Shown here piece by piece: positions 36,357 to 48,599 of a stretch of DNA of 64,000 nt. Position 1 is the stretch's first letter. Each line of letters starts with the position of its first letter. The stretch is from Brachynemurus nebulosus (Eukaryota > Arthropoda > Insecta > Neuroptera > Myrmeleontidae): NCBI GenBank assembly GCA_035578155.1, contig JAPWDM010000016.1, positions 2,831,001-2,895,000 on the forward strand. Direction: 5' to 3'. Below the pieces are notes generated by a model. It was not told the DNA's origin. It did not search any database and saw only the letters and a program-made list of their open reading frames with translations. Position numbers and translations under genes: made by a program.

Positions 36357-37800
36357 TTCCCGCTACCTTTTGACACCTTTTGACAGGTGTAGGGCCTCCT
36401 ATGGACGGGAGGAGCTTAAATTTGGTAAGTGGGGCTCATTTCCGATGCACATCAATATTATCAAGGTGGGGTCAAATTTTGGATTCGACCCTACCTTCCG
36501 TGATGGGCGTTGAGGGGTAACAAAACAATAGAAATTTTCCAAACCGGTTCGAAATAATGTTTCGGTCAATTATCTATAACATTTCCAAAATTCAGCTTCC
36601 TAGGATGATTTGGAGGGAGTAGAGGGGGAAAAAAATATTTTGGCTGGATCTAACACACCCAAAGCTCCCCAGAATTAACGTAGAGGGATGAAATTTGGTG
36701 TGCTGATAAAGTTCATACCTAGGTTGCGCTCTTTGGAGGTTTTAATATTGTATTCCCACCTTGCTTTTTCGGCGTTTTCGAAGTTTGTACCACTCGCACG
36801 GGTCACCCAAATAAACCTAGAGGGCTGAAATTTTGTATGCAGATTTAGTTAGTATCAAGGGGGTGCCTTTTGGGGTCTCAATTTTTAACCCTTACCTCCA
36901 CCATTTTTATACCAAAAAGAACATGATTTTTCTTGCTTTTTAACAATTTCGTTCGGGTCAAAATCTCCCCAAATAAAGCTAGAGAGCTGAAATTTTGTGT
37001 ATAGGTTAAGTTAATAGCCAGCCACTGCTTTTTGGAGGTTTCAACTTTTAAGCCTTACCCCCACGATTTTTACGTCAATATTTCCTTGATTTTTTTGCTT
37101 ATTTTCTAACACGTTTAGAGACTCTCTGAGTAAACCTAGAAGGCTGAAATTTTGTATCTGTATTCAGTTAATATCGAGGGTGTCTCTTTAGGGATTCCAC
37201 ATTACCTTGCCCCCGACTTTTCCCATTTTTACATCGGAATTCATAGCGTTGTTTTATGTGGTTAAATGTGATTTATATTGATAACAATACAGTAGGCAAA
37301 CTAAATTTAAAGAAACAAATGAAATATATACTATCATTTATCACAAATGCAATACATACATATATGTAAGTAATTTAAAAAAATGTTATTGATGTAATTT
37401 TTTATTTTATTTATAAAATAGAAATTTTGGATTTATTTGGAAAGAAAAAATATCTAAAGGCCTTTCAGATTCCAGTTCACTATTTAAGGTCCTTTTTTAA
37501 TATTTAAAAATAAAACACAAAGGCAATTGACGGATAAGCATAGGTAGAAATGCCCTCGTACGCACTGTGTTAGCTTTTTTTCTGCTAGCTGCTGTCGGCC
37601 CAAAATTTAAATTTACTGAGATTCAGCCCTTAAAAACTTAAAACCATTTTTTAAAGCCCCGATCAGCCGGATACTCATGATCAGTTTTCAAATCGTTTGT
37701 AGACTTTCAATCACATTTCGCTTATAGACATTCAATACCGAAGATGAAGGAAAAAATTCGACTTCCCTAATGGGGCCCCGCTGCTTGCGGCGTTTTTTTC
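36357..37800 (-). repeat. Dispersed repeat family A, fourth long copy
   Basis: Minus orientation, from TTCCCGCTACC beside (TA)n to CGGCGTTTTTTTC at 37800. It lacks the TCAGAC...TTCGACT segment. More diverged than the others, with a 7-bp-scale duplication 'CTTTTGACAC' at its start. Confidence 0.75.
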
Positions 37801-38166
37801 AATCAATTTTATGAACGAATATAGGTATTTAGGTATACAAAAATATAACTTTTAAAATGCATCGTTACATTAGAATCATTGTTAACAAGTTAAAACATGA
37901 ACAATTATACCTAACCCATATAGGTATACATACACACCAGACGTACTCACGTCCGGTTAATGGAGGTAACAATATACTAAATAATATATCTTCGTCGCGG
38001 TGGGATAATGTTTGTAGAGACGTGATAGAGAGTAGAGTATATAGAGTTAAGTGAGAAGACGTTCCTGTGAGGTATTGTGATTAGAGGGCATTTGTTAACA
38101 AAAGGGATGTTAGTAACAAGAGGGTATTTGTAATAAAGGTGAAGACCAAGTGAGTTAAGTGCGAAG
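37801..38166. other. Unassigned sequence
   Basis: No recognised feature; a small tandem motif ('GTTAACAAAAGGG', 'GTAACAAGAGGG') lies near 38093-38130. Confidence 0.4.
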
Positions 38167-38447
38167 CCATGGCCCGCTCCAGGGGAGGGCAACCCGGGCA
38201 ATTGCTTGGGGCGGCAAATTTTAAGGGCGGAATTTTTGTAAATTTTTGTAAAAAGAGGGTGGCATTTTACAAGTGACGAGCAAAAAAAAAAGATTTGCCC
38301 AGGGCGGGAAATTTTAAAAGCGGGGATTTTTTAAAAAGGGGGCGGCATTTTACAGCTGACGAGCAAAAAAAACAGTCACTGATTTCTCACTGGGGCGGAA
38401 TTATTCCCTTTTGCGAGGGACGGCGTAAACGCTAGAGCGGGCGCTGG
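38167..38447. mobile_element. 281-bp GC-rich MITE with 5-bp duplication
   Basis: Ends CCATGGCCCGCTCCAG and, inverted, CCAGCGCCCGCTCTAG are imperfect TIRs. CGAAG flanks both sides (38162-38166, 38448-38452). The interior has two tandem copies of a roughly 100-bp unit with GGCGGCATTTTACA and TGACGAGCAAAAAAA. Superfamily unknown. Confidence 0.65.
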
Positions 38448-38950
38448 CGAAGCATTATAATAATTCTTAGATTATTCCGTTAATTTAGTATAGTACTATT
38501 ATTAATATTATTATTAATTTTGGGGCGTACAAAAGAAAAAAAGCAAACTAACTTTAATTACTTATTTCATTAATGAATTGTTAACTGGATGATTTCTAAA
38601 TTTACCGTTTATATTATAATTATTATTATTTTTTTGCAAATTTCATACTTATTAAATAAATCATATTTTACTATAATTTGAAGGTTTTTTATCGCTATTT
38701 CTGGCACTCAATTTTTTTAAACATCTTTCCTGGGGTTGGCCTATATGCTTACAATCTCAGGACGGCTTCTAGGATTGCAGAATCCATCTCCAAATTTAAT
38801 CACCCCTCTACAAAGGTTCCCTGGGCAACCGTTCGATCAGGCTAACGTGCATCTCCTAGCAGGGTGCGACGTTACAAAAACAAAAAATAAACAACTAAAT
38901 AAATAAATAAAAAATAAAAATAAAAATATAAAAATTTAATTCAAATAAAT

Positions 38951-38955
<5 letters not shown>
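38448..38955. other. Unassigned; possible retroposon 3' end
   Basis: At 38730-38885 there is a higher-GC, coding-like or UTR-like segment (CTGGGGTTGGCCTATATGC ... GCAGGGTGCGACGTTAC) followed by A-rich AAATAAATA repeats. This could be a LINE or SINE 3' end, but I found no second copy. Confidence 0.3.

Positions 38956-39027
<72 letters not shown>
38956..39027. repeat. (TA)n just past the SLC26 stop codon
   Basis: Eight bases beyond the TAA on the minus strand. Confidence 0.95.
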
Positions 39028-39030
<3 letters not shown>

Positions 39031-39034
39031 ATAT

Positions 39035-39165
39035 TTATTGTGACTTTCTTTGTTTCAATAACTGTCTTGCTGTCGCTACGGCATCATGTATAGTTGGACA
39101 AATTAAATATTTCTCGTCTTGTTCGAAGAGTGTTGCACATTTTTTTAATACTTCAAATACTGGAT
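39035..39165 (-). CDS. SLC26-type anion transporter, last exon (C-terminal end of STAS)
   Basis: On the minus strand a good acceptor (TTTCAATTTCAG) is followed at 39165 by 131 nt ending in a TAA at 39037-39035. The first two bases complete the phase-1 codon left by the exon at 63485, giving Asp. The protein continues PVFEVLKKCATLFEQ and then CPTIHDAVATARQLL. This is the standard end of an SLC26 STAS domain ('PVFxxLxxC...FPTIHDAV'). The stop overlaps an AATAAA (39039-39034), and a 72-bp (TA)n array begins eight bases past the stop, so any 3' UTR would either be very short or run into the array. No Met is needed because this is an internal join. Phase, orientation and family match all agree. 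Confidence 0.85.
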
Positions 39166-39267
39166 CTGAAATTGAAATGATATTAAATGTACTAAAACTC
39201 AAGATTTTTTTTACACATATGTGTAGTATAGGTTGGCTTGATCAGTTTTATAGTCTGATTCCCATTT

Positions 39268-40362
39268 TATAATTGCTAATCACAGACCAATGAACACTAT
39301 TATATTATACTACTAGACAAAGCGTAAAGCCAGTTTCTAGGCATTTTCCTTGAAGCAGGTAACAGGGTAAGACGGGTGAAATTTAATGAAATAATATAAT
39401 GTCAATTTTTGAGCAAATGCGGCTACCCTAGTAACCTACTTGACGTCAGACTGACATCAGATCTACGTACTTAGGTCTACATTACCCTTCGTCAGATTCA
39501 CGTCCATCTGCGCCGTTTCTGACGAATATACAGACGGCAGACTATCGACAGAATCTAACGTCAGGAAAAGACAGTATAGATACGTAAGTCTGACGAATAA
39601 TTTTTATAACAGCTCGGTCGACAGACTTACGGCAGGAAGACGGCAGCTACCTGCTTTAAATTCTCCCCTCTATCTAACTATTTTTATTTATATATACATG
39701 CGGTTTATTAACTATTTTTATTTATATATACATGCGGTGGTTGGGAATATTTTTTGGCACAAAATTTCGGGTTTAGTTCAGCCGCATACCGCGTGGTGGC
39801 GCGCTTATCAACTTAAAAAAAATGAAAATGAGAACCGCTGAAAACTTATGGGAGGGGAGAATTTAAAGCAGGTAGCTGCCGTTTTCCTGCCGTAAGTCTG
39901 TCGACCGAGTTATTATAAAAATTATTCATCAGACTTACGTATCTATGCTGTTTTTTCCTGACGTTAGATTCTGTTGATAGTCTGCCGTCTACATATTCGT
40001 CAGAAATGGCGCAGATGGACGTAAATCATATCCAAATTTCTGACGACAGGACTGATTACTAGGGTATAATTATTGCAGGACATAATTTGTGTACGTACGT
40101 ATTTTGAAAATAAAGCGAAAACCACTTTCTTTTTTTCAAAATTTTGCGGTTTCTTCTCAAAAAAGTAAAATTTTATTATCAATATTATATTTTGTCGATA
40201 ATTATTTGAAAACGTTACTATGGATACAATCCATTACTATATCACAGAATACTATTAAGGTCGGAACTTGGTCGTAACTGATTGCCTCAATTACACATTT
40301 TTATAATTAGTCTATATAATATAATATATAATATGTTCACTGGTCTGTGTTGCTAATACTCC
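39268..40362. repeat. Imperfect inverted repeat enclosing a MITE
   Basis: GCTAATCACAGACCAATGAA near 39276 and the inverse GTTCACTGGTCTGTGTTGC near 40335 match over about 50 bp including an AT-rich part. This may be the ends of an older element into which 39426-40064 inserted. Confidence 0.5.
39426..40064. mobile_element. Palindromic MITE with TA duplication (TIR CCCTAGTAA)
   Basis: CCCTAGTAA at both ends, flanked by TA (39424-39425, 40065-40066). Arms of about 180 bp (GTCCATCTGCGCCGTTTCTG on the left) are inverted on the right with few differences. The centre has a tandem duplication of a 37-bp unit with TTTTTATTTATATATACATG. Confidence 0.85.
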
Positions 40363-40554
40363 GTACACAATGTTGTTCTCTATAAAAGATTTCGAAACTA
40401 ATAAATAAAAGCAATAATAAAAACAATGTTGTTTTAATTGTTATTCAACAATACTTAACAGCTTTATTTACTGAAATTTTATATTTGACAATTTTACTGA
40501 CACAGTAATAATATTATAAAATAGTACTATTTTTAACTGTTTTTCGTATATTAA

Positions 40555-41160
40555 CCCTTTGAACTCGAACAATTTTTTAGTATGGGTACTCAGCTACTCG
40601 ACAGTTTATTTTAAAACGCTGCAAACACTATTGTATTAGGAGAACATAATATCCATAATACAATATATCTATTAGTTAATTTTAGTAGTATGTATCACAA
40701 TGTATTGTAGCAAGACGTCGCGTCGTTGTGTTGTATCATGTTTTCCTAATATAATAATTTTCAAATAAATGAAAAAGGCTGAGAAACGGAGCGAAGTGGA
40801 ATCAAAAACGTGTTCACTATCATCGATATAGGATCTGACATCGCTCCGATAAAATATTATCTCAGTGGTATTGGTATTGGAGCGGTATTGAAGCGAGAGC
40901 GAACCATGAATGATATCGGACCGATATCAGAGCGATGATGTGAATACACTCATTATTTATTATGTAAGAATATTTTATTGAACCGGGAGCGGAGTGACAT
41001 CGTACTGAGAGCGGAGCGTTAATGTAAATCGGGCCTTAGTCCCCTAGCGTGTTGTAAATAATAAAATACGTACCTATTGTTTATGGCGCCGCTGCGGCGC
41101 CTAACGAGTGGAATTAATATTTATTGTGTCGCCGTGGCGGCGCCCATCGAGTGCAAAGGG
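40555..41160. mobile_element. piggyBac-type MITE
   Basis: Flanked by TTAA on both sides (40551-40554, 41161-41164). Ends are CCCTTTGAACTCGA and, inverted, CCCTTTGCACTCGA, the usual form for insect piggyBac-like elements. Near the right end two GC-rich near-palindromes (GGCGCCGCTGCGGCGCC at about 41084) are each followed by a CGAGTG word, perhaps subterminal binding sites. Confidence 0.85.
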
Positions 41161-41685
41161 TTAATGCCGTTTAAAATTATTTTAAAAAAGTCACTTAAAA
41201 TATTGAAAAAAGCAACTGAACAATTTAACCATATATTATAAAGAACATTTTTGTTGTAAGTGAATTTCCTTTTTGGAAATACACTTATTACAGCGGGTGC
41301 CATGAAAATACCTGAGCCCGGGACTATGGCAGAAAGAGTATAGCCGGATAAGTATAGGTGAATCGGTCCCGGAAGCGAATTATTTTAATAACTATATTAG
41401 TGGTATGGTAAGGCTGTAAGTAATTGATATCTACAATTTTGGCGGCCAAAACTGAGTAGTTATGGAGATAATTAAAAAAATTCAAAAAAAAAAATTTTTT
41501 CTTGGTAATTACTCAGGAAAATAATTCCAAATCCACATGAAGGCAAACACTCTCAAGAATATTAGACATATTTATTATCGTATCAGTCCTCGTTATTAAC
41601 GATAATAACAAGGACAGTATCCGATCCAATGTTATTTTTATAGGGTTCCAATTGAACGACCACTTCGAAAAAAAATATCTGGCTA
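41161..41685. other. Intron sequence without a clear element
   Basis: A short inverted repeat (GTCCTCGTTATTA ... TAATAACAAGGAC) lies at about 41587-41616. No gene seen. Confidence 0.4.
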
Positions 41686-42897
41686 AGGCTATCTGTCTCT
41701 GATAGAAAGTCTCAATTAGAGATGTCGATTCTCCAAAAAAAAGATCGATTTTTGGATCGATTTAAATCGAACTTAAAAAAATCGATCCAAAAAAAAATCG
41801 ACTAAAAAAAATCGATTCTGTAAGATCGATCTAAAAAATCGAAATTTTGAAAAGTTTAAAAAAAATTAACTGATAGTTTGTTAAGGAATTTAATTGATAG
41901 TACATGGAAGGTATACTATGTAAAAACGTTTTATATTATACGTGCAAAGACGATGAGCTAACGTGGATTGGTTAAAGTAGGAAAAAATTGGAGTGACGCA
42001 ACTGAATATATAGAACGAATATCACGGAATGAACCAAGTTTATTTAAAAATTTCAAACAAACTGACAAAAAAACTTTTCTAAATATGTAAGTTCTTTTGT
42101 AGAAGAGGCATCACTTGGAACATGGGTGGTCTGCCTTTCTTTTTGCATTCATGGCCTTCATAGTAGTACACATAGTGTACATATGGTAGGTAAATATATG
42201 TTACATGGCTATAGGGTATACATATTGGCTATTGGCACATTGGATACTACTGGAACTAATTAGGAAAGATAATGCGTATATAGTTATACATACGAGTATA
42301 GCCACATGGGGAGTTTTACCAATTGTTATCACAACGGGTAAAAAGTAACAACTAACAATAATATTTTTGGTGTTTCCTTTTAATACATGTTTCTTTGTAG
42401 AATTAAAATAAAAATGAAATTATTTTTCAAAAAAATCGGTTGTCGATCTCTGACTTTTAATAATCTATTCATGAATCGATTCAAATGAAAAAAATCGATT
42501 TTTTAAGCTTCGATTAATCGATCTTCGATTAATCGATTTAAAATCGACATCTCTAGTCTCAATAGTAACTGTATTGTCGTTTATGTGACACTGTAGGTAC
42601 TTCATATGTATAACTTCCCTAGATTAAAACAAAACCATTGTAGAAATATAATAGAAAATTGCCAAAAAATGTGGTGTAGTAGGCTTTTTTAACATGTAAA
42701 ATAATATAATGCTCATTGGACTTTAATATTCTACATGTTAAAAAGTCCTATTACAGCAAATTTTTTGACAATTTTCTGTTATATTTCCACAACGGTTTTA
42801 TTTTGATCTAGAAAAATTATACATATGAAGTACCTGCAGTGTCACATAAACGACAATACAGTTACTATTTAGACTTTCTATCAGGGGCAGATAGCCT
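41686..42897. mobile_element. Near-perfect foldback element, interrupted by hAT
   Basis: AGGCTATCTGTCTCTGATAG at 41686 is inverted at 42897, and the arms stay matched to a centre near 42715. Without the hAT insertion (41717-42563) it is about 365 bp long and nearly all palindrome. Confidence 0.85.
41717..42555. mobile_element. Non-autonomous hAT element rich in ATCGAT
   Basis: Ends TAGAGATGTCGATT are inverted. The exact 8-bp duplication GTCTCAAT is at 41709-41716 and 42556-42563. Many AAAATCGAT words cluster at both ends. No transposase frame. Confidence 0.92.
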
Positions 42898-42930
42898 ATA
42901 TCTTAATATACCTCTTTCGATTATTCTTGA

Positions 42931-44580
42931 CTAGCCGTACCCGTGACGTTGTTCACGCGAAACGTTGAGTAGTTTCTTTTTCCAATTTGTAGTTTCTTGC
43001 AACACAAAATGCATTAAATTGTCTCGAAATTGACAATTGTGTATTTATTGTATTTTTCGGTACACAATTAGCAATTACCTTGGATGAGTTCCTCAGCCAG
43101 GTACGTCCGATTTTTAGAAGTCAAAATTTTGGCTAATTTTCGCCATTTTTAGTGGTTTTTTGTAAAATTTGGCCAGATTTCAATTTTTTTTTTAATTTTC
43201 TTTCACACCATCGAAAAGAGCGTAAAAAATTGCATAAGATAAGCTTTTTAAAACATTGTTCTAAGTGAATTAACTTTTGAGAAAAATTAAGAAATTTGCT
43301 GAATTTCTTTACAGTAAATGCTTCATCGTTTTTATCATTGCAATAACAATTAGAGCGGTATGCATAAGGTTGACCATTGTGAGACTTTGCTCAAGTAAAT
43401 ATGAATATGTTGTTATATTGAGTGTCCCGTTCGGATGTATACATGTTGCAGCTATATTGTCAAAACCGTTTTACTATAATAACTCTAGTCAAATTATAAA
43501 AAAACCAAATATTGTCAACTAATGTTGTCTCTTTACAATACACCTAGTAAATTTTAGTGTTATTATAATTTCGCTAGACTCATTTAGAGAAATTGTGAAG
43601 TGTAATGCTTTTTGGCAATATAACCAAATCAGCTTACAGGAAAATATGTATTGTAAAAGTAAACACGATATGAATACGAAACTAATGATGTCAAAAAACT
43701 ACTGAATCGATTTTGTAAGTTTAGATATTTACATAAATATGCTTTGGAATAACCGATAAGAAATTTTTATTCCGTTTAAAAGTTTCCGTGGGTTGTGAAT
43801 TCTAAAATAAATAATGTCTTCACTACTAAGCCTATTTCAATAAAATTTTAAGGGGATACTTATATGGTTTAGAATAATTAATAGGATAAATTATATCCTG
43901 GTTGAAGGTTCCTACAGGATATGAATACGAAACTAAGTGGTATCAAAACTACAAAACCGATTTCAATCAAATTTGGTATGAATACCTTTATGCTTTGGAA
44001 TAACAAACAGAAAATGTTTATCCCGATTATAGGTTCCCATGGGAAACCAAATAAATTATTCAGTCAGCCCAAAATTATTGAAACGATTTCATTCAGTTTT
44101 AGCATGGATACTTATACCTTATGGAACAACACATACGATAATTTTCATCCTGATTAAGGATTCCCTCAGGAAACAAAATAAATTATTCAATCACGTCAGA
44201 ACTATTGAACAGATTTCAATTAAATTTAATTTAGATTTAGAGTAACTGCTGGGATAGTTTGTATCCCGATTGAAAGTACCTAAGGGATATGAATATGAAA
44301 CTAATTAATGTTAAAACTACTGATTCCATTTCAATCAAATTTGATATGAATACTTTTATATTTTGGAATAACAAACAGGAAATTTTTATCCCGATTATAG
44401 GTTCCCATGGGAAACCTAATAAATTGTTCAATAACGTCAAAACTAGGCAAGCGATTTCAATTCTATTCAGTACTGACGCTCACATGCTTTGGAATAGCTG
44501 GTGGCATAGTGCGTATCCCGACTAAACGATTCTGTGGAATATAAATATGAAAGGTCCCCGTGGGAAATAAACTAATCATT
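42931..44580 (-). mobile_element. Helitron with internal tandem repeats (minus strand)
   Basis: On the minus strand the element ends in the hairpin CGTGA-ACAACG-TCACG, then GGTACGG and CTAG (42934-42931), followed by T. This is a canonical Helitron 3' end. The body from about 43660 to 44560 has four imperfect repeats of roughly 180 bp (word CAATCAAATTTGGTATGAAT). The 5' TC end was not located. Open frames of up to 78 codons in the repeats are repeat translations. Confidence 0.7.
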
Positions 44581-44628
44581 ACACACAAAAGTTATATTGT
44601 ATACTTAACCTATATTCAAATTCAAATA

Positions 44629-44837
44629 CGGTTCATTTTACTTACATTTAACCATGCTTCATCACTGAATTTAAATAATTTCTGTTTTCTTGGTTTTATC
44701 TCTTTTATTATTGAATTTACGTAAATTTTAAAGTTGCAGTTTGTTTTTAGAAAAGAATAGAATATTGATTTGTTTCGAATATAAGAATTATTTAATTTTT
44801 TAACGATAACTCAGGATCAATTGTATTTGAAATGAGG
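44629..44837 (+). mobile_element. 209-bp MITE with TA duplication, third copy
   Basis: Same family as 22634-22844 and 31052-31261; TA at 44627-44628 and 44838-44839. Confidence 0.75.
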
Positions 44838-45599
44838 TATAGCTACATAGTAATTTCCGAACAATTAAAATTAAATAGAACTTGATCAGTTTGTCACGTT
44901 TTTCTCTTATGTCAAGTATATAATATAATAATAATTTTATTACTTGATGGTTTTGTAAATTTTTCGTGCAATGATCCAAACACCCTCACCGGTCTAGTCG
45001 ATCTTTAAATATAAATTTTGAACATATGGTATGGGGCAGTTCAACATAACGGATGAAGAATATTTTTTTTTTTTAAATACATAGTTTTATGATGTTTTAA
45101 GTGAATGCTATTGTTTGATTTCTTTTTCCCAATCCGTATGCTATAAATCAGATATTTTTATGTGAATTTCAAAAGAAAACCCTGATGTCCTTCACAGTAC
45201 AAGAATTTTAATTTCATGTCTATGTCTCGAGTCATGGGAAGACTCATCAGCGATATAAACCAGATTATATTAGTATCTAAGCTGTAAACCCTAGACTACC
45301 TCTTAACGAAAATTTTACTAGAGCTAATAATAAAAAGCTCGAGCTAATAATAAAAAGCTGAAAAATATTCTAAATTGAAATCTTATTATGTGTCCGGTTT
45401 TTCCTTTAGAAAACCGGGATAAAACTATTGTACATATTAATTCACAATAAAGTAGTTCAACCGCTTTGATATAATTAAAATAAATTCCGAACGATATCTC
45501 GGAAAAAACGGAGCAGCAATTTAATATTATTTCTAAATTCTTTAGTTAATCAATAAACAATCTAAAGAAAATCAACATTAATAATTAATTTATGAAATA
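44838..45599. other. Unassigned intron sequence
   Basis: No element recognised. A short direct repeat (GAGCTAATAATAAAAAGCT) occurs twice near 45323-45360. Confidence 0.4.
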
Positions 45600-48215
45600 G
45601 TAGCTCATTTCCCACGGGAATATTCAATCTGTATAAAAAGTATACCATATATTTATTATTTTAAGTTATATGCCAATACTAAATTTGATTAAAATTGTTT
45701 CAGTAGTTTTGGTATTATTTCCTATCGTAATAGTAGGCGATAGGAACTTTCAAACGGGATACAGATTATTCCGTTAGTTATTAAAAAGCATATCATATAA
45801 ATACGTATCTAAATCAAATTTAATTGACATTCGTTCAATAATTTTGAGGTGACTCAAGAATTTAGTCTATGTCCCACTGGAACTCTTAACTGGGATAAAA
45901 ATGTTTCTATCAGTTATTCCAAAGTGTATAAGTTTATATACGAAACCAAACTGAAATCGCTTCAGTAATTTTGACCTGACTGAATAATTTATTTTGTATC
46001 CCTCAGGAGCCTTTAATCGGGATAAAAATTTCCTTTCTGTTATTCCATAGTATAAAAGTGTCCTTACTAAATTTAATTGAAATCAATTTTGTAGTTTTAC
46101 ACTAATTAGTTTCGTATTAATATCCCGCAGGAACCTTCTCCCAACATATAAATTATCCTATCAGTTATTCTAAGCCATAAAATATTTCTACTAAATTTTG
46201 TTGAGATCGGTTTAGTAGTTTTGATACCAATTAATTTCAAACTTCACAATTTCTCTAAATAAGTCTAGCGAAATTATAATAGCACTGAAATTTATTAGGT
46301 GTATTGTAAAAGACAACGTCAGTTGACAATATTTGGTTTTTTTATAATTTGACTAGCGTTATTATAATAAAACGGTTTTGACAATATAGCTGCAACATAC
46401 ATACGGTTTACATATTAATTGATAACATTGTTAAAGTTATGTCACAAGAGTGCTTTGAATAAACATATTTATATTTTAGTTAAATTTCTTTTATAAAATA
46501 TTTATTTTAATATAAACATAAATAAATTAATAAAATAAGAAATAGATATTTCAATAAAAATCTAAATATGAATGACGTGAATAAATTAGTTTTTTCATTT
46601 TTCTTAAACTAATTGTTTCCTACGGCGGTTAGCACATTAATTGTATTTTCAACTTCTGTCCAAACGGTAGTAGGTGTCTTCTCATGGTCATCATTTACAC
46701 ATTTATATTTTTTAAAATTCTCTAAAATGCATTAAATTGTTCTGAGGCACGGTATTGGACGATCAAGATACTTAACAATGAATAAGTCCCTGGTACTACG
46801 CAAACTATTTTCTTCAGTCTTCCACCTTCAATCTGTAATATAATGCCCGCTACTGTACCCACTTCCTAATGATATAGTAACTTATTGTAAACTTATTGTT
46901 GAACACAACTGTATGGTTTAATCTAGAAAAACGACTATTTAAGAGTAGAATAATGAGTTCTTTGAATTAATCGCTAATTCAGCAAAACGTCAAAATATGA
47001 AATCGAACGATTAATGCGCGAGGTAAGGGGGTACCCGAGCGAGCGTGGCTTGAGGCCTAAGAACGGGTCGATATGAATTCATTCCGTACTTAGATTTCAT
47101 AATGTGATTCCGTAATTAGATTTCATAATGCAAGTCGGTAGTTAGATTCCGTAATGTAATGTTGTAAAGTACTTTTAAAATGTAAAGTCATTTTGTGTAG
47201 TGCGTTGTGTATCCCTCAGGAATAGGTAATATGCACTTCCTTTCTTAATATTTAATCGACATATGCAACCCGATTCAGTATATTTTTTCTAAATTCGAAT
47301 TAATAATTGTTTAAGCTATTTTGGGTATTTTCACATAACTTTCGGTAGTCTTCCGACCACACCCGAATCGGCTTGCATATGTAACATTATTAGCTTATAA
47401 GAATATGTATTATTTTTATCTTTCATTGTTGGAATATAGATTTTTATTGTAACTTTATTTGGCCCAAATTGATATCAAATCTGTAGTTTAATATTTTTTA
47501 TTTAGATTATAAAATTTTTATTGTTAATCGCTAGTAATCGATTTATTCAATATCCTGTAACGTCGTCCGAGTAACTTTTGAGTCATTTGATCGCGTCCCG
47601 AAATCTATAACTTTTTAACTAAAATATTTTTAACTAAAATCTCAGCCATAGCTACCACCCTTCTCTTACAACCCTCAATACATTACATTTATGGTGGCAC
47701 CAGTGGTATCTTAAGGGAACCACCAAGCCGCCTCTCACCCCTGATACTATTGCAAATCCTTCCTCTACCTTCAATCTTCCACGAAATTATCTACACTATT
47801 TCTTCAACAAAATATTCTTTCAGTATTTTTATTATTTTAATATTTATTTCCAAAAATATAAAAAATGCTATTGAATTTATAGAAAATAACACAAATATTC
47901 TTATTTATGTGAAAATATGAATTGCTTGAAAATTGCTGCATTCATTTTTTTATTTTACTGTATTATTATTGTTAAAGCGATAGTAACGATAGTAACAGTA
48001 GTTATAATATTAAATTAGTATTATTATTTTGTTCAAAGCACTCTTGTAACATAACTTTTTCCTTATGGGAATCCAATTTTATCAATTAATATGTAAAAAG
48101 TATGTATGGGATACCCGGTGTACACACACATATACGCATTTTGGATATATGAAGTATGTTTATATAACAACACATTCATATTTATCTGAGAAAAGTCTCA
48201 CAATGCTCAATCTTA
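45600..48215 (+). mobile_element. Inverted partner of the Helitron at 42931
   Basis: Matches 43350-44580 in reverse (for example 'GTTGACAATATTTGGTTTTT' and 'GGTTTTGACAATATAGCTGC'), so it is a second copy in the plus orientation. It is cut by a TIR element at 46407-48097 and resumes to about 48215. The 3' hairpin end is missing. Confidence 0.7.
46407..48097. mobile_element. 1.7-kb TIR element inside the Helitron copy
   Basis: TTTACATATTAATTGATAA is exactly inverted at its ends. Next, TTATGTCACAAGAGTGCTTTG on the left matches TTATGTTACAAGAGTGCTTTG inverted on the right, after a small indel. The interior has a weak coding-like stretch on the minus strand near 46625-46740 that I cannot identify. 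Target duplication unclear. Confidence 0.65.
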
Positions 48216-48240
48216 CGCATATCACTTAATATTTATATCT

Positions 48241-48448
48241 GTTTCTTTTTTCAAAATAAAAATAAACTAACTTTTCAAGAACGTGTTATCACCGATTTTG
48301 AAAATTTATTCACTGTTAAAGAGCTAAACTATTTTAGATGGATATGTTATGTTATATGAGGTCTGCCAGTGTCCGGCGGTCCCAAAAGCGCCAAAAATAA
48401 AACTAGCCCACCGATTTTGAAAATTTTTTCACCGTTTTAAAAGTTTTA
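48241..48448 (+). repeat. 120-bp minisatellite units flanking the Harbinger stack (left)
   Basis: Two units with CCGATTTTGAAAATTTTTTC and GAGCTAAACTATTTTAGATG. They continue at 62698-62890 beyond the Harbinger, so the element inserted into this array. Confidence 0.75.
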
Positions 48449-48599
48449 GGGCCAATATTATAAAACTATTTTAATCGACAGTTAAATTTAACGCTCTGTT
48501 AAACTAATTTAACAGAGGCTTTGGATATTATAAAACTCAGTTAAATTTAAAGATCCGTTATATCACCCGTTAAACTAACTGATTCATTTTGCTCCTTTA

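Noticed and set aside
43921..44525. Repeated peptides around SIKFGMNTFMLWNNKQ in three frames
   Set aside because: The repeats are the Helitron's tandem 180-bp units; frames shift between units and carry stops, so no protein is likely.
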